Part shown: positions 44,602-53,475 of the stretch, in pieces
How the letters are laid out: each line of letters begins with the position of its first letter
Numbering within the stretch: the stretch's first letter is position 1
Made by a program: the position numbers and the translations under genes
Notes under the pieces: model-generated
Told to the model about the DNA's origin: nothing
Databases searched by the model: none
The model's input: the letters and a program-made list of their open reading frames with translations, nothing else
Assembly (NCBI GenBank): GCA_946549035.1
Contig: CAMNQH010000010.1
Location: 1-64,000, forward strand
Source: an uncultured Lachnospiraceae bacterium
Lineage (GTDB): Bacteria > Bacillota > Clostridia > Lachnospirales > Lachnospiraceae
Reading direction: 5' to 3'
DNA length: 64,000 nt

Positions 44602-44612
44602 CTGCAAAACTG

Positions 44613-44933
44613 TTATTTGCATTGGCACTCAAAACGCGCGCATTCTGTATCCCCGCAGTGGCAGGCATGGGAGCCTGCAATGTTAATGGATTCCGCCGTA
44701 CATTTACAGCTATCGTTGTAAACGCAGTCTTTGGCTTCACAATCCACTTCAATATTTCTGCTGGGATGAGACATGGCATTTCTCATGCTGCCTTCCGTCC
44801 GCTCCCGGAAGCTGGCGCAACAAGTCCCGGAGGGTTCTTTGGCATTTTTGCCTTCCACCATAATATCACCCTTACAGCAATACTGGTCTTCATTGTACAT
44901 GCAGGTTTGTGCAGAACATTTTAATTGAGTCAT
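44613..44933 (-). CDS. Double DUF1540 Cys-rich protein
   Basis: 106 residues containing two DUF1540 units, each with the pattern C-x4-C-x-Y-N then C-x-C...C (LKCSAQTCMYNEDQYCC and VDCEAKDCVYNDSCKC). At least 14 cysteines suggest binding of zinc or another metal. The family is abundant in Clostridia and of unknown role; spore or metal storage are suggestions only. The ATG at 44933 follows AGGAG at 11 bases. Confidence 0.82.
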   Translation of the reverse strand: MTQLKCSAQTCMYNEDQYCCKGDIMVEGKNAKEPSGTCCASFRERTEGSMRNAMSHPSRNIEVDCEAKDCVYNDSCKCTAESINIAGSHACHCGDTECARFECQCK

Positions 44934-45002
44934 AGGATCAACAACTCCTTTCATCGTTTTCCGTTGATAGTATGGCCCTGTTTTTATTTTTTATACAAAG
45001 AT

Positions 45003-46958
45003 TTAGGAATCCTGCTGACAAACGCTGCGTATTTCTTTTTTACGTATTTCTTTTGAAATTTCTTCTATAAAATCAGAAAGCTTCTTGGCTCCTTCATCTC
45101 CCAGATACCGGCTTCTGACAGATACCGTCTGATCCTCTTCCTCTTTTTGTCCCACGACCAACATATAAGGCACTTTATTCAAACGACTTTCCCGAATCTT
45201 ATAACCGATTTTTTCAGACCGGAAATCCGCCGTGGCCAAAATGCCCTGTTCTTTCAATTCTGATAAAACCTGATTTGCATATTCGTTATACTTATCAGAA
45301 ATAGGAAGCACCCGAACTTGTTCCGGGCAAAGCCATGTGGGGAAGTTGCCTGCATATTTTTCAATCAGCCATGCTAACGTGCGTTCATAACAGCCCATAC
45401 TGGTTCTGTGAATGATATAAGGACGCTGCTTCTCTCCGTTCTGGTCAATGAAATACATGTCAAACTGCTCCGCTAACACCGCATCCCATTGAATCGTAAT
45501 CATGGTATCTTCTTTTCCATAGACATTTCTTGCCTGAATATCTACCTTGGGGCCATAGAAAGCAGCTTCTCCATCGGCCTCATAGAAAGGAATTTCCAAT
45601 TCCGTGAGAATCGTTCTGATACTGTTTTGCGTCTCTTCCCATACGGCAGCATCCCCAATATATTTTTCTTTATTATTGGGATCCCACTTGGACAGGCGAT
45701 AGGTTACATCCTCCTCCACTCCCAACGTGGTAAGGCACTTTTTGGCCAGAGCCAGACATCCTTTGAATTCCTCCACCATCTGATCCGGCCTTACAATCAA
45801 ATGGCCCTCTGAGATTGTAAACTGCCGTACTCTGGTAAGTCCGTGCATTTCCCCGGAATCCTCGTTACGAAACAGGGTAGACGTCTCTCCATAGCGCAGG
45901 GGAAGATCTCGGTAAGATTTCTGACTGGCTTTGTACACATAATACTGGAAGGGGCAAGTCATAGGACGCAGGGCAAAGACTTCTTTATCCGTCTCTTCAT
46001 CGCCTAAAATAAACATGCCGTCGGTATAATGATCCCAATGACCGGAAATTTTATACAGGTCGCTTTTGGCCATCAAGGGCGTCTTAGTCCTCACATAACC
46101 CCATTTTTCCTCTTCATCCTCAATCCAGCGCTGCATCGTCTGAATCATCTTGGCTCCCTTAGGCATGAGTAAGGGAAGGCCCTGGCCAATCACATCCACC
46201 GTTGTAAACAGCTCCATTTCCCGTCCCAGCTTGTTATGATCCCGCTTCTTAATATCCTCCAAATGCTCCAAATACACATTCAATTCTTCCTTCTTCCCAA
46301 AGGCCGTACCATAGATTCGCTGGAGCTGGGCTTTATTAGAATCTCCTCTCCAATAGGCCATGGAGGAGGAAATCAATTTATATGCCTTAATCGTCTTCGT
46401 GCTCATCAAATGAGGGCCTGCGCATAAATCCACAAATTCCCCTTGGCGGTAAAAAGAAATCTCCGCATCCTCCGGCAGATCCTGAATCAGCTCCACCTTA
46501 TAGGGCTCTCCTTTTTCTTCCATAAAAGCAATCGCTTCGTCTCTGGATAAGGTAAACCGCTCCAGCTTCGCTCCCTCTTTGATTACTTTCTTCATTTCCT
46601 TTTCCAGATTGTCAAGATCCTCTCTGGAAAAAGGTTCCGTCTCAAAATCATAGTAAAATCCTGTATCAATGGAAGGCCCTATGGCAAGCTTTGCTTCCGG
46701 GCGCAGCCGTTTTACCGCCTCCGCCAGCACATGGGAGGTGGTATGGCGAAGAGCCGCCAATCCCTTCTCGTCATTGGCTGTCAAAATGCTCAAGGCGCAG
46801 TCTCCTTCCACCATGGTGCGCAAATCCTTTACTTCTCCATCTATTTCTCCGGCTGTCGCAGCCCGGGCCAGCCCATCACTGATGTCCTTTGCAATCTCAT
46901 AAACAGACATTGCCCTTTCATATTCCTTTACAGAACCGTCTTTTAACGTAATCTTCAT
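45003..46958 (-). CDS. thrS: Threonyl-tRNA synthetase
   Basis: 651-residue class II synthetase. The N-terminal TGS domain is followed by the editing domain (HTTSHVLAEA supplies the His pair), the catalytic core with RPMTCPFQ and HRTSMGCYER, and the anticodon-binding domain at the C-terminus. The length is normal. AAGGAG is 9 bases before the ATG at 46958. Expression is governed by the T-box leader upstream. Confidence 0.97.
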   Translation of the reverse strand: MKITLKDGSVKEYERAMSVYEIAKDISDGLARAATAGEIDGEVKDLRTMVEGDCALSILTANDEKGLAALRHTTSHVLAEAVKRLRPEAKLAIGPSIDTGFYYDFETEPFSREDLDNLEKEMKKVIKEGAKLERFTLSRDEAIAFMEEKGEPYKVELIQDLPEDAEISFYRQGEFVDLCAGPHLMSTKTIKAYKLISSSMAYWRGDSNKAQLQRIYGTAFGKKEELNVYLEHLEDIKKRDHNKLGREMELFTTVDVIGQGLPLLMPKGAKMIQTMQRWIEDEEEKWGYVRTKTPLMAKSDLYKISGHWDHYTDGMFILGDEETDKEVFALRPMTCPFQYYVYKASQKSYRDLPLRYGETSTLFRNEDSGEMHGLTRVRQFTISEGHLIVRPDQMVEEFKGCLALAKKCLTTLGVEEDVTYRLSKWDPNNKEKYIGDAAVWEETQNSIRTILTELEIPFYEADGEAAFYGPKVDIQARNVYGKEDTMITIQWDAVLAEQFDMYFIDQNGEKQRPYIIHRTSMGCYERTLAWLIEKYAGNFPTWLCPEQVRVLPISDKYNEYANQVLSELKEQGILATADFRSEKIGYKIRESRLNKVPYMLVVGQKEEEDQTVSVRSRYLGDEGAKKLSDFIEEISKEIRKKEIRSVCQQDS

Positions 46959-47034
46959 AGCAATCACTCCTTCGAATTAAAGTTGTCGGTCAAATGCTTC
47001 TACACCATTTGGCGCTTCACAGTAACAAGATCGT

Positions 47035-47402
47035 TTAAAAAAACAATGGAAAGTTCACGGAGCGTACTTTCTATTGTTCCAAATAAAAAGGCACCCCATA
47101 AGGAATGCCAGAAAATCATATATTACACATCCCTTACGCTCTGCCAAGGGACGAGTATCTTACAGCAGTTCAATCTCTGCTATGTCTGTTACCCGCGGTT
47201 CCACCCTGCTTGTTATTGAAACAACCGTTCAAAACCACTCATTGGATGATAACGGAATCACCGGGCCGGATTAGGGCCACTCAAAGATGGTCTTCAACTG
47301 CTTCCCAAAAAACTGCTTGCAGCGCCGGGACAGAAATCACCGGGCAGTTCTCTCTGATTTGTTCCACAGTCTACTCTTCTCGTCAACGTGTTATCTGATC
47401 TA
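47035..47402 (-). promoter_or_regulatory. T-box riboswitch of thrS with tandem terminators
   Basis: The T-box core AGGGTGGAACCGCGG is at 47193-47207 on the minus strand. A stem I start with GAGAAGAGTAGA lies upstream, and ACC, a Thr codon in GAAGACCATCTTTGAG (47289-47291), is the likely specifier. Three hairpins follow: CGTCCCTT/AAGGGATG (47128-47153, no T-run), GGCATTCC/GGGGTGCC then TTTTT (47081-47109), and AACAATAGAAAG/CTTTCCATTGTT then seven T (47035-47078). Uncharged tRNA-Thr should allow read-through into thrS. This fills the gap between thrS and the SEC-C gene. Confidence 0.88.
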
Positions 47403-47408
47403 TGCTGT

Positions 47409-47437
47409 ATTATAATCTTATTCTTTTGATTTGTAAA
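47409..47437 (-). promoter_or_regulatory. thrS leader promoter
   Basis: Minus strand TTTACA (47432-47437), 17-base spacer, TATAAT (47409-47414). The start would be near 47402, at the beginning of the T-box leader. Confidence 0.7.
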
Positions 47438-47447
47438 GTAAAATCTG

Positions 47448-47948
47448 TTATCTGCCGCAGCACTTTTTGTATTTCTTACCGCTGCCGCAGGGACAGGGAT
47501 CATTGGGGTAAACCTTTGCTTCCTTCACCACCGTACCGGATTTCTTCTGTTCTAGGTATAGCTCCTTACGCTTGTCCGCATCAAAAATAGTCTCCCACTG
47601 GGGCAGTTCATACAACCAGTCTGCCTTAGCGTCCACCATATTCTTATACAGCTTTTCCTTGTCAAAAGCAAGGCTCACCCGGGTGTCTTCTTCCATTTCT
47701 TCAATGGGGTTAGGAGTAACCAGGCTGTCGTTGATTCCGTCTAAAAATCCCGTCATGGCCATAATATCCAGTTCAAACCGTTCCGCCAGCTCCTTTACCG
47801 TGCCTTCTACCGCTTCGTCGGGCTGCTCCAACAGCTTCTCATAAACGCCCTTTTCCAACAGGAAATACCGCTGCCAGAACTTCTGCAGCTCCCCTTTATC
47901 TGTTTTCTCATTATATGCAATCCCACGCCATTGTTCTAATAGTGCCAT
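47448..47948 (-). CDS. SEC-C motif protein
   Basis: 166-residue cytoplasmic protein whose C-terminus is a zinc-binding SEC-C motif, [15 protein letters not shown], like that at the end of SecA. The remaining 140 residues are helical and acidic and belong to no named family I recognise. SEC-C proteins often bind SecB or ribosomes; the role here is unknown. Confidence 0.78.
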   Translation of the reverse strand: MALLEQWRGIAYNEKTDKGELQKFWQRYFLLEKGVYEKLLEQPDEAVEGTVKELAERFELDIMAMTGFLDGINDSLVTPNPIEEMEEDTRVSLAFDKEKLYKNMVDAKADWLYELPQWETIFDADKRKELYLEQKKSGTVVKEAKVYPNDPCPCGSGKKYKKCCGR

Positions 47949-48047
47949 ATTCTATCCCATCCTTCATTCTTCTTTGGACGCACATTTTTAAGTGCCTATC
48001 CAGTATAACCCATCTGGATGGTTTTTTCAACAGAAATGATAAAAAAG

Positions 48048-48890
48048 TCAAGATTCCAAAAATTTTGTAATTCCTTCTGCAATGCCCTGTGCAATTTTCT
48101 GCTGGTACTCCTCATCTAGCAAAAGCTCCCGTTCCCTGGAGGAAGTAATAAATCCCGTCTCAATCAGGCAAGCCGGCATCGTAGTATGATCCAGTACAAA
48201 GAGATCGCTGTTTTTAGAAATTCCTTTATCCTTTGCACCTGTTTTAGACAACAGGCTGTCCCATATGTACTCAGCCAAATCCTCGCTTCCGGAAGTCTTG
48301 CTGGAATAAATTTCCATCCCTTCTGTTACCGTATCATTCTCCAGGGCATTTTGATGGATACTGACAAACAAATCCCCCTGATTCTCTTGAGCTATCTGCA
48401 CCCGTTCTTTTAATACCACCCGCTCATCCTCATCCCGGGTCATAATCACCTGATATCCTTGTCCCACAAGGATCTGTTCCAACTTTTTGGTAATAGCCAG
48501 ATTGACGTCCTTTTCATAGACCTCTCCCCACAAGGTACCCGGATCTTTGCCTCCATGGCCTGGATCCAAAATAATACAGGGCTTTTGATCTTCTTGATTG
48601 TCTTTGCTCTCCTGGGACAAAAGCTTCATCGTTCCTCCTGCCGCTGATCTGGCCGCATATTGCTGGGGCTTTGCCGTCTCTTGACGGGGATGGCTGCCGC
48701 CGGCAATTCCCTTAATCCCCAGGGCTACTGCAAATAAAGCTACTGCAAAAGAAAGGCACCTGATGATAATCTGATTCCTCCGTCTCCGCCTTAGAAGCTC
48801 CCGCCGCCTCTGACGGACCAAACGCTGCCGTCTTAGTTCCCTCTCGTTTTCTCTTTCTGATTCCCAAAAATTCCGTCCTGTCTTTTGCAA
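48048..48890 (-). CDS. N-acetylmuramoyl-L-alanine amidase (Amidase_3)
   Basis: 280 residues. A strongly basic N-terminus (Arg repeats, about 1-40) and one TM helix (about 44-62) are followed by an Amidase_3 domain with zinc ligands in DPGHGGKDPG, the Glu in GEVYEKD, IHQNA and the catalytic Glu in LIETGF. It cleaves the amide between MurNAc and the peptide stem outside the membrane. The start is TTG at 48890 after GGAGGTG. It may serve in sporulation, as CwlD-like proteins do, but this is not decided. Confidence 0.88.
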   Translation of the reverse strand: MQKTGRNFWESERENERELRRQRLVRQRRRELLRRRRRNQIIIRCLSFAVALFAVALGIKGIAGGSHPRQETAKPQQYAARSAAGGTMKLLSQESKDNQEDQKPCIILDPGHGGKDPGTLWGEVYEKDVNLAITKKLEQILVGQGYQVIMTRDEDERVVLKERVQIAQENQGDLFVSIHQNALENDTVTEGMEIYSSKTSGSEDLAEYIWDSLLSKTGAKDKGISKNSDLFVLDHTTMPACLIETGFITSSRERELLLDEEYQQKIAQGIAEGITKFLES

Positions 48891-48994
48891 ATAAAAACAC
48901 CTCCATGTCCTGATGCTCCCATCTTAACAAAAAGGTGTTACAAAGTATTCCTAAAAGTATCTGAAAAATGTAAAAATAACATGAAGATTCTTTT

Positions 48995-49534
48995 TCAGTC
49001 TCCTTTGCCTTCCGGCGGGGTAATTCGTCGAAATACCCGCCTTAAGGGCCTATACAATACCATCATCAAAATAAAATTTGCCCCGCCGTGAAGAAGATCC
49101 CAGGGAATTCCTGCAATCCACCAGGCAAACGCAGTAGACGGGCCGCCAAAAAGCAAATAGGCAAAGGAACACAAGCCTCCGTACATCACGCCAAACACCG
49201 CGGAAAAAATACTCCAAAACCATACGCTGTCAATGTTTCGCAGCAAAAGCGCCATAAGGGCAAGCAAGGGCCAAAGATACAGATACATCACAGTCCACAA
49301 GCCGATTCCCCAGATTCCACACTCCAAAAGCACAAACACAATCACAGCATAAAGCGTCTTTTTTCCAAACTGCAGGGTATAAAGAATTACCAAAAGCGTA
49401 ACAATCTCCACATTGGGCGCCGCCGAAAGAGCCATTTTTCCTGCCTCTAAAGTAGCCACCATCATGCCCATCAGCGCCACGTCCCATGCGGTTTCTTTCG
49501 GCCCTCTTTTCCTCCCCTTCTCCATATCACTCAC
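48995..49534 (-). CDS. ECF transporter S component
   Basis: 179-residue membrane protein with about five to six TM helices and the compact S-component layout of energy-coupling-factor importers. The substrate is not fixed by sequence, but the gene overlaps by 4 bases a DUF4430 gene, and DUF4430 matches the cobalamin-contacting domain of transcobalamin. A corrinoid is therefore the best guess. EcfA/T subunits are presumably encoded elsewhere. Confidence 0.75.
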   Translation of the reverse strand: MSDMEKGRKRGPKETAWDVALMGMMVATLEAGKMALSAAPNVEIVTLLVILYTLQFGKKTLYAVIVFVLLECGIWGIGLWTVMYLYLWPLLALMALLLRNIDSVWFWSIFSAVFGVMYGGLCSFAYLLFGGPSTAFAWWIAGIPWDLLHGGANFILMMVLYRPLRRVFRRITPPEGKGD

Positions 49535-49944
49535 TTTCCTGCCTCATATTTAATTTCGAAAGCATCCTTGTCATATACCGGCTGCTCCTCTATGGCGTAA
49601 TTGCAGTACTCGCCGTTGACATAAAAGGCCCAATATGCCTGATCTCTTTCATATACTGCCTCTAATCCGTTCACCGCCCTTACATACATACCGTAATCTC
49701 CCTCTTCTCCTTCCACAACAAGCCCCTCTATCTCGTTTAAAGCCTGCCCCAGATAAGATGCGTCTGTTTCCAGTTCGTAGCTTTTCTTTTTTCCCTGATC
49801 GTCCACCACTGTCACGGTAATCTCTTTGCCGCCTGAGGCTGCTTTGGGCTTAAACAGCCCATATAATATCAGCGCCGCCGCAACAAAAATGATCAAAACT
49901 GCGGCTGCCGCCAGAATCACTTTTCTGTTTTTCTTCGTTTCCAT
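49531..49944 (-). CDS. DUF4430 (transcobalamin-like) membrane-anchored protein
   Basis: 137 residues with one N-terminal TM anchor (about 9-31) and an extracytoplasmic DUF4430 domain (about 45-135, ending YWAFYVNGEYCNYAI...). The same fold forms the cap that closes over cobalamin in intrinsic factor and transcobalamin. Coupled to the S-component gene by a 4-base overlap, it probably binds the ligand at the cell surface and hands it on. Confidence 0.78.
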   Translation of the reverse strand: METKKNRKVILAAAAVLIIFVAAALILYGLFKPKAASGGKEITVTVVDDQGKKKSYELETDASYLGQALNEIEGLVVEGEEGDYGMYVRAVNGLEAVYERDQAYWAFYVNGEYCNYAIEEQPVYDKDAFEIKYEAGK

Positions 49945-49972
49945 TCTTTTTTCATCCTTTCGCTGCCTGAAT

Positions 49973-50674
49973 CTATTGCTGATCCACGATTTTTTTCAAT
50001 TCTTCTGCTTCCTTCAACAAATACCCCTTGCTTGTCCGTTCCAAAATGCCCTGCTCCACCAACCGATGTAACACCCGGTGAAGATGACGGTAACTAATTC
50101 CCATAAGTTCTGATACCTCCCGCAAATTTTCACGAAAATAAAATGGTTTGCCCGGCTCTTCCTTCCGGCAAAACTTCGACCAGATATAGCCTGCCACATT
50201 TCGCCGAGAAGAATTCAGAACATTCATAGGCTGACAATTTCCAAGCTGTAAAAATCTCTGTTGAAGGCACCGGATATAAAAATGCAAAAACTTCACGTCT
50301 TCCATTAAAATACCTTTCACCGGAGTTACATGCAGGGCAAGACCCATGACGTTCGTCAATGTCTCTGTATAAAAATGATTGCCTTCGTCTTCCGGCATAT
50401 TTGACAGAATATATTCCCCAAATAACTCCCGGTTGTCGTAATAATCCAGTAACAACTGACGTCCATTGCTCAAGATCGTATAGACCTTCACCTTTCCTTT
50501 CAACAAAATGCAGATCTCCTGCCGCCTTACGGCGTTTCCAAACACCTGTTCCCGCTTTCCAGCCCGAAATATGCTGAAATAATTCTGGTATGCTTCTAAA
50601 AAAGAAAAGCATTCCTCCATACGGTATTCATTTAGGATGGATTGAATTTCTTCTCTGTTCTTTGTATATTCCAC
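49973..50674 (-). CDS. Crp/Fnr-family transcriptional regulator
   Basis: 233 residues. An N-terminal cNMP-binding-type beta roll (about 20-140) is joined by a dimer helix to a winged helix (LREVSELMGISYRHLHRVL near 180-200). No N-terminal Cys cluster is present, so it is not an FNR oxygen sensor; the ligand is unknown. It heads the DUF4430/S-component genes, 28 bases upstream, and may control them. The start GTG at 50674 follows GGGGAG; the frame is open to 50743 without a site. Confidence 0.78.
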   Translation of the reverse strand: MEYTKNREEIQSILNEYRMEECFSFLEAYQNYFSIFRAGKREQVFGNAVRRQEICILLKGKVKVYTILSNGRQLLLDYYDNRELFGEYILSNMPEDEGNHFYTETLTNVMGLALHVTPVKGILMEDVKFLHFYIRCLQQRFLQLGNCQPMNVLNSSRRNVAGYIWSKFCRKEEPGKPFYFRENLREVSELMGISYRHLHRVLHRLVEQGILERTSKGYLLKEAEELKKIVDQQ

Positions 50675-50752
50675 ACGCTTCTCCCCTTTTGAGAAAATCT
50701 GCCAGTTTCGGCTGGGTTTCAAATGTGAAACTTGCAGAAACATTTAAAAGAA

Positions 50753-50800
50753 ACAAAAAAACAACCGGAAAATGGCATTTCTTATCATACCATTTTCCGG
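50753..50800 (-). terminator. Terminator of the URO-D/beta-protein unit
   Basis: Stem CCGGAAAATGG / CCATTTTCCGG (11 bases, perfect), followed on the minus strand by TTGTTTTTTTG. Confidence 0.85.
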
Positions 50801-50835
50801 CTGCCAATACAATGGCTGCTTTCATTTCTTAATAT

Positions 50836-51144
50836 TTATACTCTGGTTCCTTCAAATTCAAAGCTTCCCATAGCATTGGAGGAATTCCCTTTTAACCTTC
50901 CGTCCGCCTGCAGCGCGCCGTCCATTGTAAATTCCATTTCCCCAATGGGAATCTTTATGGTAAATTGAAACGAAAAATGATCTCCATCCACTTTTCCTTC
51001 CCTGATCTGAGCCTTATTTCCGTTTCCTCCATCGGTAATAGTTCCTGTCAGCACTCCGCCGTCCACTTCATATTCATGAAGAGAATTTTGATCCCCCATG
51101 TAAGTATGTACCACAATATTCCATGCTCCTTGAATTCCTGCCAT
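50836..51144 (-). CDS. Small beta-rich protein, unknown
   Basis: 102 residues, almost all short beta strands with Gly/Asp turns, suggesting a small lipocalin- or jelly-roll-like barrel that could hold a hydrophobic ligand (pattern GxWxIVVHT, TGTITDGG, VDGDHFSFQF, C-terminal FEFEGTR). No signal peptide is present. It follows the URO-D gene by 33 bases and ends at a strong terminator, so the two form one unit. It may bind the substrate or product of the URO-D-family enzyme; function unknown. Confidence 0.7.
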   Translation of the reverse strand: MAGIQGAWNIVVHTYMGDQNSLHEYEVDGGVLTGTITDGGNGNKAQIREGKVDGDHFSFQFTIKIPIGEMEFTMDGALQADGRLKGNSSNAMGSFEFEGTRV

Positions 51145-51177
51145 TTTTATATCCTCCTTTTTCTTATTTCTTAATAA

Positions 51178-52164
51178 CTAGCGACCGCTTCTTTCGTTTC
51201 CTTCGTTCTTATACTGCCCGTATTTCGTTCCTTCATCTTCAATGATGGCGTCTACTCCCGCCACGGTGGAAAACATTACTGCAGAGCCGCAAAGAAGCCC
51301 TCCGTCTTTTCCAAGGCTGTCTATCGTGTCTCGCACTGCCTGGCGAATTACTTCCTCAGACGCCCCGGGAGCATCTGTTACCTGAGGATCCACGCCTCCT
51401 GCAAAAATCAAATCCTTGCCGTATTTTTCCTTCATATCATCCCAGTGATTCACCGGAGAAACAGAGTGCCAGCTTTCCACTCCAATCTCTATCAGATCCG
51501 GTACAATCGGCGCAATGTACCCGCAGGAATGATGCATGTAATGCATCCCCAGATTCCGGCAGGCTTCCACCATCCGCCGTTCCGGTTCCTTAAAAATTTC
51601 CCGCCAAAGCTCCGGAGACAGGAACATATTATTCTGGTTGCCCCAGTCATCGTGCATCATTACAAAATCAGCGTTCATATATTTCTTGATATAATGCATC
51701 TGTTCTATCCGATAGTCTGCATAGGCGTTGACGAACGCAATGTAATCCTCCGTTTCATATAACGCGCACAGCCCGTTCTCAAACCCCATCAACGCATTGA
51801 CACGTTCGAAAGCCCCCATATTCCCTACCGTATAGCCCATCATTTCATCGCTTTTGCCCCACATGGCCTTGGTGCGGCCTCCTATCATCTCCCAATTCAA
51901 ATCCTTCACGCTGGGAAATGTGACATGCTCCTTCCACTCCGAAATCTCATCAAAAAGACAAAATCCCGGCTTTACGTGAGTCATAAACTGGGGATTCTCC
52001 GGATCCAGCTCCCACTCCACCCCAAACCAATCCTTTCCGCTCATAAACAACGGCCTGTCATTGATTTCCGGCGTAATCAGCATCTGGGACGCTTTTCCTA
52101 TCATTGGCACCCAGTTGGGGCATTCGTGGTCCCAGACCATCTGCATATTTTCTCGTTCTGTCAT
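51178..52164 (-). CDS. Uroporphyrinogen-decarboxylase-family protein (possible corrinoid methyltransferase)
   Basis: 328-residue URO-D-fold TIM barrel (PF01208). Metal-type residues HHSCG near 205 and FAGGVDPQ near 255 resemble the MtaA/MtbA and veratrol-type methyltransferase branch more than heme-pathway HemE. No corrinoid protein gene is adjacent, so methyl transfer is only a possibility. A corrinoid-uptake gene pair lies 1.5 kb downstream and a LysR gene upstream. AGGAGG precedes the ATG. Confidence 0.78.
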   Translation of the reverse strand: MTERENMQMVWDHECPNWVPMIGKASQMLITPEINDRPLFMSGKDWFGVEWELDPENPQFMTHVKPGFCLFDEISEWKEHVTFPSVKDLNWEMIGGRTKAMWGKSDEMMGYTVGNMGAFERVNALMGFENGLCALYETEDYIAFVNAYADYRIEQMHYIKKYMNADFVMMHDDWGNQNNMFLSPELWREIFKEPERRMVEACRNLGMHYMHHSCGYIAPIVPDLIEIGVESWHSVSPVNHWDDMKEKYGKDLIFAGGVDPQVTDAPGASEEVIRQAVRDTIDSLGKDGGLLCGSAVMFSTVAGVDAIIEDEGTKYGQYKNEGNERSGR

Positions 52165-52309
52165 GGTGAAACCTCCTAATTATGTGGTTTATTTGAATAC
52201 GTACGGCAATACAGAAGGGCCCGGATATCGAAATAAGAGCCACTTTTGCTGCAACAATAGCTTTAACTATCATTAGCATAACACGATTTCTTTGAGGTGT
52301 GAATCAGAA

Positions 52310-52356
52310 AAAAGCAGAAGGATTATCAACCTAAAATTGATAATCCTTCTGCTTTT
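52310..52356. terminator. Terminator of the LysR gene
   Basis: Perfect 20-base stem, AAAAGCAGAAGGATTATCAA and its complement, with a 7-base loop, just after the LysR stop. On the minus strand it ends in TTTTTT. The rest of the gap to the URO-D gene shows no clear site. Confidence 0.85.
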
Positions 52357-52394
52357 CAGAAGATATTTGGTGAATTCTGCAGACCTCGCGCCTT

Positions 52395-53288
52395 TTATGT
52401 AATACGAATCAGTTCTTCCTCCGCCAAATTCTTTAGATGAGACAATAATTCCGCCATAGGGTTATCTGTTCGGTAGATGGCGGACATTCGAAACTGGAAC
52501 GAACATTCCTCCGGAAGATCCAAATAATAAAGACCCATGCGGTCTTTGCTTTCAAAAAGCTCCGGAAATACCCCATAGCAGCCTCCCATCTCCAAGGTAG
52601 CTAAAAAAGAGCTGAAATTAGGAGCATAGAGACGTTCTTTTGCTTTGACATTCCGATAAAAGCTGTCTCCTTCCAGCTTCTTTTTCCGTTCCAGCAAAAG
52701 AATGGGCATTTCCTCCAGATCCTTTGTGGTAATCTTCTCTTTCACTACCCAGGGATGGTATAAGGACACTGTAATTTTGGCCGGACTGGTAACAAAAGGA
52801 ATAATCTCCACATCTTCCCACACTTCATACTCATGAATATTGGTGATAATTAAATCGCACTTTCCCTGGCGGAGCCACTGGATCACTTCATCTATCTCAC
52901 CTCCTAAAAGCTCCACCTTCAATCCCTTTTCACAGGCCTTCAGATAATTGGTTACAGGAGCTACCACCTCCTGCTTGGAAATCGCCTGAAAAAAAGCGAT
53001 TCTTACCGTCCGTTTTCTGGATTCCAGATAATGTTCTATCCCTTCCTTCGCTCGTTCAAATTCCGCCTGCACCGGAAGAAACGCCTGCTGCATCCGCTGT
53101 CCGAAGGGGGTCAGCTCCACCTGCCTTGTAGTGCGTATAAACAGCGGCTCTCCTAATTCTTTCTCCATCTGAAGAATCTGTTTGTTCAGGGACTGGGGGG
53201 AAAGATACAATTCCCGGGCAGCTTTGGAAAAATTCAGCGTCTCCGCCGCCTTTAAAAAATATTCTATTTTTTGATAATTCCACTGCAT
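52395..53288 (-). CDS. LysR-family transcriptional regulator
   Basis: 297 residues. The N-terminal winged helix (FSKAARELYLSPQSLNKQI at about 20-40) is followed by an effector-binding domain. It reads away from the GntR gene, with which it shares a promoter gap, and towards the URO-D gene. It probably responds to a small organic ligand of this catabolic region. The ATG at 53288 follows GGTGAG. Confidence 0.88.
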   Translation of the reverse strand: MQWNYQKIEYFLKAAETLNFSKAARELYLSPQSLNKQILQMEKELGEPLFIRTTRQVELTPFGQRMQQAFLPVQAEFERAKEGIEHYLESRKRTVRIAFFQAISKQEVVAPVTNYLKACEKGLKVELLGGEIDEVIQWLRQGKCDLIITNIHEYEVWEDVEIIPFVTSPAKITVSLYHPWVVKEKITTKDLEEMPILLLERKKKLEGDSFYRNVKAKERLYAPNFSSFLATLEMGGCYGVFPELFESKDRMGLYYLDLPEECSFQFRMSAIYRTDNPMAELLSHLKNLAEEELIRIT

Positions 53289-53370
53289 CCGACTCACCAA
53301 ATTTCGTCATTTTTTCATCAGTGTAGCATTTCCCATAGAGAATGTCAATTTGTCCCAGTTACAGTTTCAT

Positions 53371-53399
53371 TTGAATCCTTTCCAGGAATATGATACTAT
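53371..53399 (+). promoter_or_regulatory. Promoter of the GntR gene
   Basis: TTGAAT (53371-53376), 17-base spacer, TACTAT (53394-53399), about 70 bases before the GntR ATG. Confidence 0.5.
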
Positions 53400-53475
53400 A
53401 TACAGAACTGGCTGCGCTTTTCCATCAGCGCCGTTTCCGCCATCTAAATGATTCGTTACAAAAAGGAGAATACCT

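Noticed and set aside
49945-50835. Cobalamin riboswitch before the DUF4430/S-component genes
   Set aside because: Only 28 bases separate DUF4430 from the Crp gene, and no B12-box-like sequence was seen before the Crp gene.
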